A stretch of 64,000 bases of DNA from an uncultured Methylococcaceae bacterium (GCA_903917345.1 CAIXAE010000003.1:62001-126000); one strand, 5' to 3'; counted from the stretch's first letter, positions 1 to 10,545 are shown. Notes: a model not told the origin generated them from the sequence alone. A program made the numbers and translations.

Positions 1-680
<680 letters not shown>

Positions 681-741
681 TTACAATTTAGAATCCAAAG
701 TGTATCACCTTCTTTTGAAAAGAGTGTCTGATATGTTTGTA

Positions 742-1167
742 TTAAAACGCCTGACCTTGAATGGTTGCGATGCATTGTCTGCTGCCCCCACGGTTACGGT
801 GTTCACATAAGTAAATACCTTGCCAGATACCTAAGTTCATCTCTCCTTTGGTAATAGGAATAGTGATACTACTTCCTAATAGGCTACTCTTGATATGCGC
901 GGGCATGTCATCATCGCCCTCATAATCATGTCGATAGTAGGGTGCTTTTTCTGGTACAAAGATATTAAAGTGACTTTCTAAATCAAGCCGGACTGTCGGG
1001 TCGGCATTTTCATTAATTGTTAATGACGCCGAAGTATGTTGAATAAAAAGGTGTAGTAATCCGCAATCAATTTGCTTCAATTCTGGTAGTGCTTTAATGA
1101 TTTCATCCGTAATGAGATGAAAGCCTCTGGGTTTGGCGGGTAAATTAAATTCTTTTTGTGTCCACAT
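742..1167 (-). CDS. yjbQ: YjbQ family protein (UPF0047)
   Basis: This 141-residue single-domain protein is full length for the UPF0047/YjbQ family. It shows the family signatures [14 protein letters not shown] (near residues 44-57), [15 protein letters not shown] and GIYLCEHRN near the C-terminus; these conserved His, Glu and Asp residues line the presumed active site. Family members have been reported to have weak thiamine-phosphate synthase activity, but the physiological role is unsettled. It is transcribed alone, away from the divergent membrane-protein gene at 1386. The ATG at 1167 begins MWTQKEF, usual for the family. Confidence 0.9.
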   Translation of the reverse strand: MWTQKEFNLPAKPRGFHLITDEIIKALPELKQIDCGLLHLFIQHTSASLTINENADPTVRLDLESHFNIFVPEKAPYYRHDYEGDDDMPAHIKSSLLGSSITIPITKGEMNLGIWQGIYLCEHRNRGGSRQCIATIQGQAF

Positions 1168-1385
1168 AAGTTAACTGTGTATTCCTGAGGCTGTTTAGTT
1201 AAAGTTTAGATAATAATGTTTAATATTTTAAGCATAAAAGACAAGGCTTAGTTGAGATTCATTAACGCTTATTAGTCGTCTTTAAAGTGAGTGATTCAGG
1301 ATTAAATCCATTCTGCATTGAATAACTATTATAATTCGCGCTAACTAATTGAGTTCATTCACCAAGATAATTCTATTCTCCTATC

Positions 1386-2615
1386 GTGTTAAATATTATT
1401 TGGATTTCTTTCTTCCTAATCTCGTTTTTAACAGCTCTTTTTAAGTTGTTTATCTTGGGTGATCAGCAAGTTTTTGCGCAGTTGATGCAAGCGATGTTTA
1501 GCTTATCAAAGTCTGCTTTTGAAATTTCTTTAGGTTTAACTGGTGTGTTGGCTTTATGGTTAGGCATTATGAAGATTGGAGAAAAGAGTGGTTTTATTGC
1601 TCTAATTACACATAGTCTCACGCCGTTATTCAGTCGTTTAATGCCTGAAGTGCCTAAAGGTCATCCCGCATTGGGCGCTATAGTCATGAATATTTCTGCC
1701 AATGCCTTAGGGTTAGATAACGCCGCAACGCCCTTGGGTATTAAGGCTATGCAGGCATTACAAACTTTAAATCCTAAACCCGATACGGCCACTAATGCGC
1801 AGATTCTATTTTTGGTGATTAATACCTCGGGGGTCACTTTATTCCCGATCACCATTTTTACTTATCGTGCGCAGTTAGGTGCTTTAAATCCGACGGATGT
1901 ATTTATTCCTATTTTGATTGCCACTTATGTGTCTGCAATGATGGGCTTATTGGCGGTAGCTTTTGTGCAGAAGATTAATCTGCTCGACAAAGTAGTGATG
2001 GCTTATCTCGGTGGTTTTACCTTAATGGTTGCTGGATTATTGGCTTATTTCTCAAGTTTATCGCAAGCGCAAATGCTGATGCAGTCAGGTATTATCAGCA
2101 ATGTTATTTTATTCAGTTTAGTCATCAGTTTTATTATCGGTGCTATTTATAAGCGAATTAATGCTTATGAGGCTTTTATTGAGGGCGCTAAAGAAGGCTT
2201 TCAAACCGCTATATTAATCGTCCCTTATCTGGTGGCGATGTTAGTGGCAATAGGGGTGTTTAGAGCGAGTGGCGCCTTAGATTTATTAGCGGATTTAGCC
2301 AGAATGGCCGTGCACAGTGTGGGTATGGATGCTCGTTTTATTGATGCCTTGCCGACGGCGTTAATGAAACCGTTTAGTGGGAGTGGTGCTAGAGCGATGA
2401 TGATTGATACCATGAAAACGTATGGCGCAGATTCTTTTGCAGGGCGCTTAGCGTCTATAGTGCAAGGAAGTACGGAGACGACTTTTTATGTGCTGGCGAT
2501 TTACTTTGGAGCAGTGGGTATCAAACGTATTCGTCATGCTGTCGCTTGTGGGATAATAGCCGATTTTTCGGGTATTATTGCTGCGATTGTAGTGGGATAT
2601 TGGTTTTTTGGATAA
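1386..2615 (+). CDS. SpmA/SpmB-like nucleoside-recognition membrane protein (fused)
   Basis: This 409-residue polytopic inner-membrane protein has about ten hydrophobic segments and two copies of the nucleoside-recognition (Gate) domain. The first half carries the SpmA-like motif MNISANALGLDNAATPLGIKAM and the second the SpmB-like stretch KPFSGSGARAMMID followed by QGSTETTFYVLAIYFGAVG. In sporulating bacteria SpmA and SpmB are separate proteins; here they are one polypeptide, as often seen in non-sporulating proteobacteria, where the function is unknown. Translation starts at a GTG (1386). The stop is only 3 bases before the mtaB ATG, so the two genes are probably co-transcribed. The transported or sensed molecule cannot be deduced. 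Confidence 0.85.
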   Translation: MLNIIWISFFLISFLTALFKLFILGDQQVFAQLMQAMFSLSKSAFEISLGLTGVLALWLGIMKIGEKSGFIALITHSLTPLFSRLMPEVPKGHPALGAIVMNISANALGLDNAATPLGIKAMQALQTLNPKPDTATNAQILFLVINTSGVTLFPITIFTYRAQLGALNPTDVFIPILIATYVSAMMGLLAVAFVQKINLLDKVVMAYLGGFTLMVAGLLAYFSSLSQAQMLMQSGIISNVILFSLVISFIIGAIYKRINAYEAFIEGAKEGFQTAILIVPYLVAMLVAIGVFRASGALDLLADLARMAVHSVGMDARFIDALPTALMKPFSGSGARAMMIDTMKTYGADSFAGRLASIVQGSTETTFYVLAIYFGAVGIKRIRHAVACGIIADFSGIIAAIVVGYWFFG

Positions 2616-2618
2616 TTG

Positions 2619-3905
2619 ATGAAAGTTCACCTTAAAACATTAGGCTGTCGGCTTAATGAAGCAGAATTGGAGACTTGGGCGCAGGCGTTTCAAAAGTTTG
2701 GTCATCAAATTACGCGCCAAGCAGAGGCGGCTAATTTGATTGTGATTAATTCGTGTGCCGTTACGCAAGATGCTGCTAGAAAGTCTCGTCAGTTAGTGCG
2801 CCGTATTCATCGCGATAATCCGCAAGCTAAGTTAGTATTAAGCGGTTGTTATGCGACTTTAAATCAAGAAGAAGCGCAGTCTTTAATGGGCGTGGATTTG
2901 GTGGTCAGTAATAAAGACAAGGATCAGTTGGTAGAAAAAACCTTAACTGAGCTGACGATGGAAGTGATGCCGGTTATGTCGACAGAGCCAGGCGAGATTT
3001 CTTTATTTACCCGTGGCAGACAGCGAGCTTTTGTTAAGGTGCAAGATGGCTGTCGTTATCGTTGTACTTTTTGTATTGTAACGGTCGCACGTGGTGAGGA
3101 ATCGAGTCGACCAGTGCAAGCAGTGATTGATGAAATTAACGCATTGCATCAGCAAGGTATTACCGAGGTCATTTTAACCGGTGTGCATTTGGGCGGGTAT
3201 GGCAGTGATTTAGGTAATAATCTTTCTGATTTAATTACTGCAATTTTGGCGGAAACGACTATTCCACGGTTAAGATTAGGCTCCTTAGAGCCTTGGGAAT
3301 TGTCAGATAACTTCTTTACGTTATTTGATAATCCACGGTTGATGCCGCATTTGCATTTACCTTTACAGAGTGGTTCAGATACGGTGTTACGCCGTATGGC
3401 GAGACGTTGTAAAACAACTGAGTTTGCTAGTATCGTTAATCAATTGCGTCGTAAAATTCCTCACTTTAATATCACGACAGATATTATTGTTGGTTTCCCT
3501 GGGGAAACGGAAGAAGAATGGCAGGATAGCTATGCTTTTATTAAGCAAACGGGCTTTGGCCACATTCATATTTTTACTTATTCTAGTCGAGAAGGTACTA
3601 AAGCTGCGACCCTGCCAGATCAAGTCCCTAATGAGCTTAAGAAACAGCGCAGTCAAAAATTACATGCTTTAGCGCACGCGATGAAGCAGGGCTTTTGCCA
3701 AGAAAATATAGGAGCTGTGTTCCCTATTTTGTGGGAAGGTTATAGTGAGTCTTTAGAAAACGGTAAGCAGCGGGTGTTTGGTTACACGCCAAATTATTTA
3801 AAAGTCGCTTGTGTGATCAACGCAGATGAATCCGTTGAGAATAAGACATTGATGACGCGTTTAGTCGCAGTTTGCGAAGATTATATGCAGGGTGAGTTGG
3901 TTTAA
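2619..3905 (+). CDS. mtaB: tRNA t6A methylthiotransferase MtaB
   Basis: A 428-residue radical SAM methylthiotransferase that converts t6A37 to ms2t6A37 in ANN-decoding tRNAs. The N-terminal UPF0004 domain has its three cluster cysteines in LGCRLNEAE, NSCAVTQDA and LSGCYA. The radical SAM motif is CRYRCTFC (C-x3-C-x2-C), and a TRAM-like C-terminal segment follows. LGCRLN and the GVHLGGYG motif favour MtaB over MiaB or RimO. I place the start at the ATG at 2619 rather than the TTG one codon earlier. It follows the SpmAB-like gene by 3 bases, so translation is probably coupled. Confidence 0.92.
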   Translation: MKVHLKTLGCRLNEAELETWAQAFQKFGHQITRQAEAANLIVINSCAVTQDAARKSRQLVRRIHRDNPQAKLVLSGCYATLNQEEAQSLMGVDLVVSNKDKDQLVEKTLTELTMEVMPVMSTEPGEISLFTRGRQRAFVKVQDGCRYRCTFCIVTVARGEESSRPVQAVIDEINALHQQGITEVILTGVHLGGYGSDLGNNLSDLITAILAETTIPRLRLGSLEPWELSDNFFTLFDNPRLMPHLHLPLQSGSDTVLRRMARRCKTTEFASIVNQLRRKIPHFNITTDIIVGFPGETEEEWQDSYAFIKQTGFGHIHIFTYSSREGTKAATLPDQVPNELKKQRSQKLHALAHAMKQGFCQENIGAVFPILWEGYSESLENGKQRVFGYTPNYLKVACVINADESVENKTLMTRLVAVCEDYMQGELV

Positions 3906-4003
3906 GCTGTATAAGAATGACTTACAAATTATGCTAAGTTATTGGCTAATAGACAGAATTTAGGTAATATTTCATTAACAATAATTATAAGAAATGGGTA
4001 GAT

Positions 4004-5017
4004 ATGACTAAAGCGATTGTTTTAACAGGTATTACGACCACGGGTACGCCACATTTAGGTAATTATGTGGGAGCCATTAGACCCGCTATCGCGGCAAGTA
4101 AAGATGAAAATGTAGCCCCTTTTTATTTTCTTGCTGACTATCATGCTTTAATTAAATGCCAAGAGCCTGAGCGTGTAAGACAATCTAGTTTAGAGATTGC
4201 TGCGACTTGGTTGGCATTAGGTCTAGATACCTCTAATGCGGTGTTTTATCGTCAATCAGATGTGCCAGAGATTACAGAGCTAGCGTGGATGTTAACGTGT
4301 GTTGCATCAAAAGGTTTAATGAATAGAGCGCATGCCTACAAAGCTGCCGTAGCAGATAATGAGCAGAGCGGTGAGAATGATCCTGATAAAGGCATTAACA
4401 TGGGGTTGTTTAGTTACCCTATCTTAATGGCGGCTGATATCTTAATGTTTAATGCTAATAAAGTGCCGGTGGGTAAAGATCAAATTCAGCATATTGAAAT
4501 GGCCAGAGATATCGCAGCACGTTTTAATCATATTTACGGTGATCATTTTGCTTTACCAGAAGCGGTAGTGGACGCAGAGAGTGCAACTTTGTTAGGGCTT
4601 GATGGACGCAAGATGAGTAAGAGTTATAACAATACGATTCCGTTGTTTGAGCCTGAAAAGAAACTGAAGAAATTGATCAATAAGATTAAGACTAATTCGT
4701 TAGAACCGGGTGAGCCTAAAGATCCAGATGATTGCACCTTGTTCAGTATTTATCGTTCGTTTGCGAATAAAGAGCAATTGCAAGAAATGCGTCAGCGTTA
4801 TGCAGAGGGCATAGGTTGGGGAGAAATGAAGCGCGAATTGTTTGAGCATATCAATGATCACATTACTCCAGCGAGAGAGCGCTATGAAGCCTTGCTAGAA
4901 GCTCCAGAGCATATTGAGCAACAATTACAAGAAGGTGCAGAAAAAGCCCGTGCTGTAAGCGCGCCATTTATTAAAGAATTACGTCAAGCCGTCGGTATTT
5001 CTAAAATATCAATTTAA
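4004..5017 (+). CDS. trpS: Tryptophanyl-tRNA synthetase
   Basis: A 337-residue class I aminoacyl-tRNA synthetase that charges tRNA-Trp with tryptophan in the cytoplasm. The HIGH-type signature appears as TGTPHLGNYVGA at residues 13-24, and the KMSKS loop as GRKMSKSYNNTIPL around residue 204. The length matches bacterial TrpRS. It stands as a single gene, about 100 bases after mtaB and 500 bases before the next gene. No leader peptide rich in Trp codons or T-box-like structure is apparent upstream. Confidence 0.96.
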   Translation: MTKAIVLTGITTTGTPHLGNYVGAIRPAIAASKDENVAPFYFLADYHALIKCQEPERVRQSSLEIAATWLALGLDTSNAVFYRQSDVPEITELAWMLTCVASKGLMNRAHAYKAAVADNEQSGENDPDKGINMGLFSYPILMAADILMFNANKVPVGKDQIQHIEMARDIAARFNHIYGDHFALPEAVVDAESATLLGLDGRKMSKSYNNTIPLFEPEKKLKKLINKIKTNSLEPGEPKDPDDCTLFSIYRSFANKEQLQEMRQRYAEGIGWGEMKRELFEHINDHITPARERYEALLEAPEHIEQQLQEGAEKARAVSAPFIKELRQAVGISKISI

Positions 5018-5527
5018 GGGTTATTCCTTTCCTATTTTCACATAAACCGTCCTTGGGTAGTGTGGCTAACTTGGGGCGGTTAGTGTGAATACAAAGTCCT
5101 TGTGTAGTGCATTAAAGCGTTTAGTGCACCAACTTATGCAGAGGATAGTTCTCACTTCTCTTAATATCTTAAAGAGTCATGATTGCGTCAGTGTCAACAA
5201 GCTGAAATATTAGTGCTTTATAATAATTTCATTTATTTCATAAAGATAGCGTTATCATTAAAGGTATTGAATCTGTTGTGATAGTTGATTGCCCTAGTAT
5301 GGAAATCAACTATATCAATACTTCTGCTATCTGGTGTGAAAATTGCATAAAAGTAATTGTAGATCAATGAGTTTGTTTGTTTTAAGCTCATTTAAAGTTG
5401 TCTGTCGTTGGTTTTTTTGTATTATCGGGTACTAACAAACAGAATTCAGGGTGAAGGTTTTTGTTGGTTACGTTTTAAATATATGGATTCATGGACAATC
5501 CAGTGCACTTTGACTAGTTGACGAATT
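5018..5527. other. 510-base gap with two inverted repeats, no gene seen
   Basis: No supportable reading frame or RNA gene was found. Just after trpS an interrupted inverted repeat (TTCACA-ta-AACCG at 5037-5049 against CGGTT-ag-TGTGAA at 5077-5089) may fold in the trpS 3' end, but no run of T follows. Further on lies a perfect 10-base inverted repeat, described separately. The last ~200 bases are presumably the leader of the monohaem protein gene at 5528. Confidence 0.5.
5281..5313. repeat. 10-base perfect inverted repeat upstream of the haem protein gene
   Basis: ATAGTTGATT at 5281-5290 is repeated inverted as AATCAACTAT at 5304-5313, with a 13-base spacer. An outer ATTGA/TCAAT pair (5266-5270 and 5315-5319) lies around it. 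It sits about 215 bases before the start of the haem protein gene and could be an operator or RNA hairpin. No run of T follows, so it is not a typical terminator. Confidence 0.4.
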
Positions 5528-6433
5528 ATGACTCAAAAATATACGCCTTTAAAAGATCACGATACCCCCATTAAAGTATTGTTCACTGGTTATCTCTGTA
5601 CGGTGGGTGTTGGTTATCTGTTCGCTTTAATACAAATTCTATTTACGCATGGTATGGCTGATGGTCAATTTGGTTTGTCAGTAGATGATATTGTGTACAG
5701 TTATTATGGCAACCGATCTGGAACGATGTTAGAGCAGAAGTTGAACGGCTCTATGAAAGAGAATGCACCCGAGCAAGAACGTTTTAAAATTATGGATTGG
5801 GTGCGAGATGGCGCTGATCCCTATGAATATAAAGATGATGGTATTGAGAAGATAGTTCAAGAGCGTTGTGTGATGTGTCATAACAAAGATGCTTCGGGGC
5901 TTCCTGATTTTAGTAAGCTTGAGGGGCTTAAGCCTTATACCACTCAAGACACCGGAGCGACTTTTGCTTCCCTCACAAGGGTATCGCATATTCATTTATT
6001 TGGAATTAGCTTTATCTTTATGTTTGTGGGTTTGATTTTTAGCTTCTCTGAAACAACGACGACACAATACAAATGTATTGCTATCGGGATGCCTTATGCA
6101 TTTTTAATAGCCGATATTATGTCGTGGTGGTTAACCAAGATTGATCCCATTTTTGCTTGGCTGGTTATTTTTGCCGGTATGGGTATGGGTATCTCATTTA
6201 TGTTTATGTGGGTGACTTCTATACTAGAGATGTGGCTTTATAAACCGATCTTCGTTAATGGTTTGGGCTCTCGCTATTTAGAATGGCGAGATAATGGTGA
6301 GGCATCTATTCCTGATCGTTTGTTAGCTTTAATTAAAGTTTTGATTCTTGAAGTTAAGCCTGCTATGCAGTTTATAAAGGCACAATGGTTGGCACGTGTT
6401 TGGCCGCTCATAGAAAGTAAACTTAAAAAATAA
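5528..6433 (+). CDS. Inner-membrane protein with one c-type haem site
   Basis: This 301-residue protein has one hydrophobic helix near residues 15-38, a ~110-residue hydrophilic stretch, then three helices at roughly 152-174, 180-200 and 205-232, and a basic C-terminal tail. The hydrophilic loop holds the only haem c attachment motif, CVMCH (Cys114, Cys117, His118). If the topology is as predicted, this loop faces the periplasm, where haem c is attached. Histidines in SHIHLFG at the start of helix 2 could add membrane haem ligands. I do not recognise a named family. The gene is flanked by its own long leader and by tilS. A role in electron transfer is inferred from the haem motif only. Confidence 0.75.
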   Translation: MTQKYTPLKDHDTPIKVLFTGYLCTVGVGYLFALIQILFTHGMADGQFGLSVDDIVYSYYGNRSGTMLEQKLNGSMKENAPEQERFKIMDWVRDGADPYEYKDDGIEKIVQERCVMCHNKDASGLPDFSKLEGLKPYTTQDTGATFASLTRVSHIHLFGISFIFMFVGLIFSFSETTTTQYKCIAIGMPYAFLIADIMSWWLTKIDPIFAWLVIFAGMGMGISFMFMWVTSILEMWLYKPIFVNGLGSRYLEWRDNGEASIPDRLLALIKVLILEVKPAMQFIKAQWLARVWPLIESKLKK

Positions 6434-6552
6434 ATTAAGTTTTGGCTTGAGTTTTAGATAATATAATCAGGTTGTCATTTTCATTATCGAGCCTATTTGG
6501 CTCGGTAATAATCTTAATAGTCATCAATCAAACCATTCTAAGTAAAATCGCT

Positions 6553-7878
6553 ATGTCAGAATTGCTTTCAGCAGATTCTCTTGTTTCCGTATTTCAGAAA
6601 TGCCGACAGGCTGCTCGTATCATCATTGGTTATAGCGGTGGAGTGGATTCACATGTGTTGTTGCATGTGTGTGCAGCTATGCCAGAATTTAAAGACAAAA
6701 TCTGTGCGGTCTATGTGCATCATGGCTTGCAGGTTGAGGCAGATTTGTGGGCGGTGCATTGTGAAAAGATTGCTGCTGAATTGCAGGTAGGCTTTAAGGT
6801 ATTACGCGTTAATGCGTCACCTGAGTCTGGAGAAAGTCCTGAAGAGGCCGCGCGTAATGCTAGATATGCCGCTTTAAAAACATTGATTGAAGAAAATGAT
6901 GTTTTGTTGGTCGCTCAGCACAGAGAAGATCAATTAGAGACGGTATTATTGCAGTTGTTTCGCGGCGGAGGATTAAAGGGCTTGTCAGGTATGCCAGAAG
7001 CTATGGCATTTGGTAAAGGACAATTATTGCGACCTTTTTTAAATGTGTCTAAGCAAAATATTGATGCTTATGCTTTAGAGAACGGTTTGACTTGGGTGAC
7101 TGATCCCAGTAATTTCAGCAATGATTATGATCGTAATTTTCTCCGTAACGATGTTTTGCCCTTATTAAAAGATCGTTGGCCGGCTTGTGATAAAACGGTT
7201 TCGCGTTCAGCAAAACATTGCGCACAGGCGCAAGAGTTGCTCTCTGAACAAGCACATGAGTTGTTTGATAGCGTGCTCAATGCCGCAGATAACACCCTGT
7301 TGATTAATCAATTAGAAATGTTAGATGTTTCTAAACAGGTTTTGGTTATTCGAGAATGGTTTGAATCTTTGGGTTATAAAATGCCCTCAGAAGCCTTTGT
7401 AAAACGATTGCGAACTGAAGTCATGATGGCCAGACAAGACAGTGATCCCGTGTTATCGGGGCAAGGCTGTGTCGTCAGAAGATATCGAGATAAGCTTTAC
7501 TGTCTTGAAGATAAAAGGATTGAGGGGGTTGTTGAGACGGTTTGGAAAGTGACTGAAAACTCAGTCAAAGTAGCTAAGTATCAAAGCTTAGAGGTTCTTC
7601 AGGCAGAAGCAGGCATATTGTTAGATAAATGGCAGCAGTCTGTCGTGACGATCAAGGCACGTAAAGGGGGCGAAAAGATACGTCTGCCGAATCGAGAAGG
7701 TCATCATGCTTTAAAAGACTTGTTTCAAGAAGCCGGTATTCCTCCTTGGGAAAGGCAGTCAATTCCTTTGGTTTATCTGAATGATGAATTAGCGGCTGTC
7801 GGCGATTTATGGATCAGTGCAGACTTTTATCAAATGAATACTGATTCTACTTGTGTGCGGCTGATTCACAAAAAATAG
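6553..7878 (+). CDS. tilS: tRNA(Ile)-lysidine synthase
   Basis: TilS attaches lysine to C34 of the CAU-anticodon tRNA-Ile so that it reads AUA codons. The PP-loop ATP motif YSGGVDSHVLL lies near the N-terminus, followed by VHHGLQ, QHREDQLETVLLQLFRGGG and the TilS middle and C-terminal substrate-binding domains; ALKDLFQEAGIPPWERQ is typical of the C-terminal domain. I choose the ATG at 6553 (441 residues, MSELLSADSL). The frame also extends upstream to a TTG at 6472, but those 27 extra residues are hydrophobic and unlike the family, and they crowd the end of the preceding gene. Confidence 0.93.
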   Translation: MSELLSADSLVSVFQKCRQAARIIIGYSGGVDSHVLLHVCAAMPEFKDKICAVYVHHGLQVEADLWAVHCEKIAAELQVGFKVLRVNASPESGESPEEAARNARYAALKTLIEENDVLLVAQHREDQLETVLLQLFRGGGLKGLSGMPEAMAFGKGQLLRPFLNVSKQNIDAYALENGLTWVTDPSNFSNDYDRNFLRNDVLPLLKDRWPACDKTVSRSAKHCAQAQELLSEQAHELFDSVLNAADNTLLINQLEMLDVSKQVLVIREWFESLGYKMPSEAFVKRLRTEVMMARQDSDPVLSGQGCVVRRYRDKLYCLEDKRIEGVVETVWKVTENSVKVAKYQSLEVLQAEAGILLDKWQQSVVTIKARKGGEKIRLPNREGHHALKDLFQEAGIPPWERQSIPLVYLNDELAAVGDLWISADFYQMNTDSTCVRLIHKK

Positions 7879-7983
7879 ACAATTTTCTACTTCATTTTGT
7901 CATCTTTATACCGTACCCTAGTCACACTGTGGTTTTTATAGTTGATTCTTTAAGCCACTCCTCACAAAACTCTAGGAGTTCTC

Positions 7984-10503
7984 ATGCCTCAAAATAAATT
8001 CGTTCTTAGTAAACCTAAACTTGCGATTATCAAGTTACCTGAACAAGGTATGAAAAAGCATGATTTCGAGGAAGATTTTAAGCAATATTATGTACATTTA
8101 TTAGGGCGTGATGAGCACTGTCGCTCTCCCTATTATGCAAATGAGGCACTATCACAAGCGATTCGTGATCGTTTAATGGAGCGCTGGAAAGACACGCATC
8201 AAACCTATAGAACCAACGACGCGCGTAAACTTTATTATTTATCAATGGAGTTTTTGATGGGGCGTACCTTAAGCAATGCCATGCTTAATTTGGGGGTCAC
8301 GGATACGGTTAAGGGCGCGATGTATGACTTAGGCATAGAAATCGAAGAACTGATTGCTAGTGAACATGATGCAGGCTTGGGTAATGGCGGCTTAGGTCGT
8401 TTAGCGGCTTGTTTTATTGATAGTTGTGCGACTTTGCAATTACCGGTAGTGGGTTATGGCTTACGTTATGAATACGGTATGTTTACCCAGACGATTGTGA
8501 ATGGTGAGCAAGTAGAAAAGCCGGATCATTGGTTACGTCATGGTAATGTGTGGGAAATTGAGCGCTTAGAATATTCACATTGCATTAAGTTTGGCGGTCA
8601 TACAGAAGTGTATACGACAGAAGAAGGTGAGTTGCGAAATCACTGGATTTCTACTTCAAATGTTTTAGCTGTGCCTTTTGATACTCCCGTACCTGGCTAT
8701 AAAAATGGTACGGTTAATTCTTTACGTTTATGGAAAGCGGTTGCAACTGAAGAGTTTAATTTAGATGAGTTTAATGCCGGTGATTATGCTGAAGCAGTGG
8801 CTTCTAAAATTACCGCTGAGAACATTACAATGGTTTTGTACCCTAATGATGCTAATGAAAATGGTAAAGAGCTACGTTTAAAACAACAATATTTCCTAGC
8901 TTCCGCAAGTTTACAAGATGTGTTGGCGCATTGGGTTGACACGCACGGCAAGGATTTTAAACATTTTGCAGAGAAGAATTGTTTTCAGTTAAATGATACG
9001 CATCCGAGTATTGCTATTCCTGAGTTAATGCGCTTATTAGTCGATGTGTATCATTTGTCTTGGCATGATGCATGGGCAATTACTAAAAAAACGATGGCTT
9101 ATACGAATCATACTTTATTGCCAGAAGCATTAGAGAAATGGTCGGTTAATTTGATGCGTCGATTATTGCCACGATTAATGGAGATTATCTTTGAGATTAA
9201 CGCCCACTTTATGGAAGAAGTTTCTTTGCATTGGCCAGGTGATACTGATCGTATGCGAAGAATGTCCATCATAGAAGAAGAGGGCGAGCAAAGAGTACGT
9301 ATGGCCTACTTGGCGTTAGTAGGCAGTTTTTCTGTTAATGGGGTAGCGCAATTACATTCACAATTATTGCAACAAGGTCTATTTAAAGATTTCTATGAGC
9401 TATGGCCTTATAAGTTTAATAATAAAACCAATGGTGTTACACCCAGACGTTGGTTGGCTTCTTGTAATCCGGAGTTAGCAGATTTAATCACTGAAACGAT
9501 CGGTGATGCTTGGATTACTGATTTATCTCAGTTGAAAAAGTTAGAACCTTATGCAGAGAATGCTAAATTCCGACAACGCTGGCGAGCCATTAAACAAGCC
9601 GCTAAGCAACGATTGATCGATTATAAAAAGCGTAAACATCCTAGTGAATTGCATTTTGATGTCAATGCGATTTTTGATGTGCAAGTGAAGCGTATTCATG
9701 AGTATAAACGTCAGGTATTAAACGTTTTGCATGTGATTCATTTGTACAATGACATTAAAAAACGCGGTGCAGAACATCACGTAGCTCGATGTGTACTCAT
9801 AGGGGGTAAAGCGGCGCCGGGTTATAAAATGGCGAAAAAGATTATTAAATTAATCAATAATGTTTCCCATGTCATTAATGCCGATCCCGATACAGCTAAT
9901 AAACTGACGTTGTTATTTTTACCAGATTATCGTGTATCAGCTATGGAAAAAATTTGTCCCGGTGCCGATTTATCAGAGCAAATCTCTACGGCGGGTAAAG
10001 AAGCGTCAGGTACCGGTAATATGAAGTTGATGATGAATGGTGCCATTACGATTGGTACGTTGGATGGCGCTAATATTGAGATTAGAGAAGAAGCGGGGGA
10101 TGAAAATTTCTTTTTGTTTGGTCTAACTGAGCAAGAAATTGAAGAGCGTCGAGGGCATTATGATCCACTTAGTATCATTGGCCAAGATCAAGATTTAAAA
10201 GAAGTACTACATTTGTTAGAGTCTGGGCATTTTAATCAATGCGAGCCAGGCTTATTTGATGATGTGATTGCGAGTATTAAAAGCCCGCATGATCCTTGGA
10301 TGACGATTGCTGATTTTAGAAGTTATGTAGATGCCCAAGCGCGCGTAGAAGATGCTTATCGTGACCAAGATCATTGGACTAAGATGAGTATTATTAACTG
10401 TGCTAATAGTGGTAAGTTTTCAACAGATCGTACGATTAATGAATACAACCAAGATATTTGGAAGCTCACTCCACAGCAAGTAAAGCATAATAATTGTAAG
10501 TAA
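7984..10503 (+). CDS. glgP: Glycogen/starch phosphorylase
   Basis: An 839-residue GT35 enzyme that releases glucose-1-phosphate from alpha-1,4-glucans using pyridoxal phosphate. Visible signatures are SMEFLMGRTLSNAM, GNGGLGRLAACF and the cofactor region EASGTGNMKLMMNGA with its Schiff-base lysine, followed by IGTLDGANIEI. The length is typical of bacterial enzymes. A clear ribosome site (TAGGAGT) precedes the ATG by six bases. The gene converges with a GH57 enzyme gene across 42 bases, so this is a glycogen-handling locus, although no glgA, glgB or glgC is in the window. Confidence 0.97.
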   Translation: MPQNKFVLSKPKLAIIKLPEQGMKKHDFEEDFKQYYVHLLGRDEHCRSPYYANEALSQAIRDRLMERWKDTHQTYRTNDARKLYYLSMEFLMGRTLSNAMLNLGVTDTVKGAMYDLGIEIEELIASEHDAGLGNGGLGRLAACFIDSCATLQLPVVGYGLRYEYGMFTQTIVNGEQVEKPDHWLRHGNVWEIERLEYSHCIKFGGHTEVYTTEEGELRNHWISTSNVLAVPFDTPVPGYKNGTVNSLRLWKAVATEEFNLDEFNAGDYAEAVASKITAENITMVLYPNDANENGKELRLKQQYFLASASLQDVLAHWVDTHGKDFKHFAEKNCFQLNDTHPSIAIPELMRLLVDVYHLSWHDAWAITKKTMAYTNHTLLPEALEKWSVNLMRRLLPRLMEIIFEINAHFMEEVSLHWPGDTDRMRRMSIIEEEGEQRVRMAYLALVGSFSVNGVAQLHSQLLQQGLFKDFYELWPYKFNNKTNGVTPRRWLASCNPELADLITETIGDAWITDLSQLKKLEPYAENAKFRQRWRAIKQAAKQRLIDYKKRKHPSELHFDVNAIFDVQVKRIHEYKRQVLNVLHVIHLYNDIKKRGAEHHVARCVLIGGKAAPGYKMAKKIIKLINNVSHVINADPDTANKLTLLFLPDYRVSAMEKICPGADLSEQISTAGKEASGTGNMKLMMNGAITIGTLDGANIEIREEAGDENFFLFGLTEQEIEERRGHYDPLSIIGQDQDLKEVLHLLESGHFNQCEPGLFDDVIASIKSPHDPWMTIADFRSYVDAQARVEDAYRDQDHWTKMSIINCANSGKFSTDRTINEYNQDIWKLTPQQVKHNNCK

Positions 10504-10514
10504 AAAGTGGTATT

Positions 10515-10542
10515 TGTAGGTTGAGATTAGTTTCAGCCTACA
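10515..10542. terminator. Hairpin between convergent glgP and GH57 genes
   Basis: TGTAGGTTGA pairs with TCAGCCTACA (one G-T wobble) around an 8-base loop. It occupies nearly the whole gap between two convergent stops. The following sequence is not T-rich on either side, so termination strength is uncertain. Confidence 0.5.
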
Positions 10543-10545
10543 GAA

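Noticed and set aside
5037-5089. Intrinsic terminator after trpS
   Set aside because: The inverted repeat is interrupted, has a long loop and no T tract; it is recorded only as a repeat in the gap.
6472-6552. N-terminal extension of tilS from a TTG
   Set aside because: The extra 27 residues are hydrophobic and not part of the TilS family; the ATG at 6553 gives a normal start.
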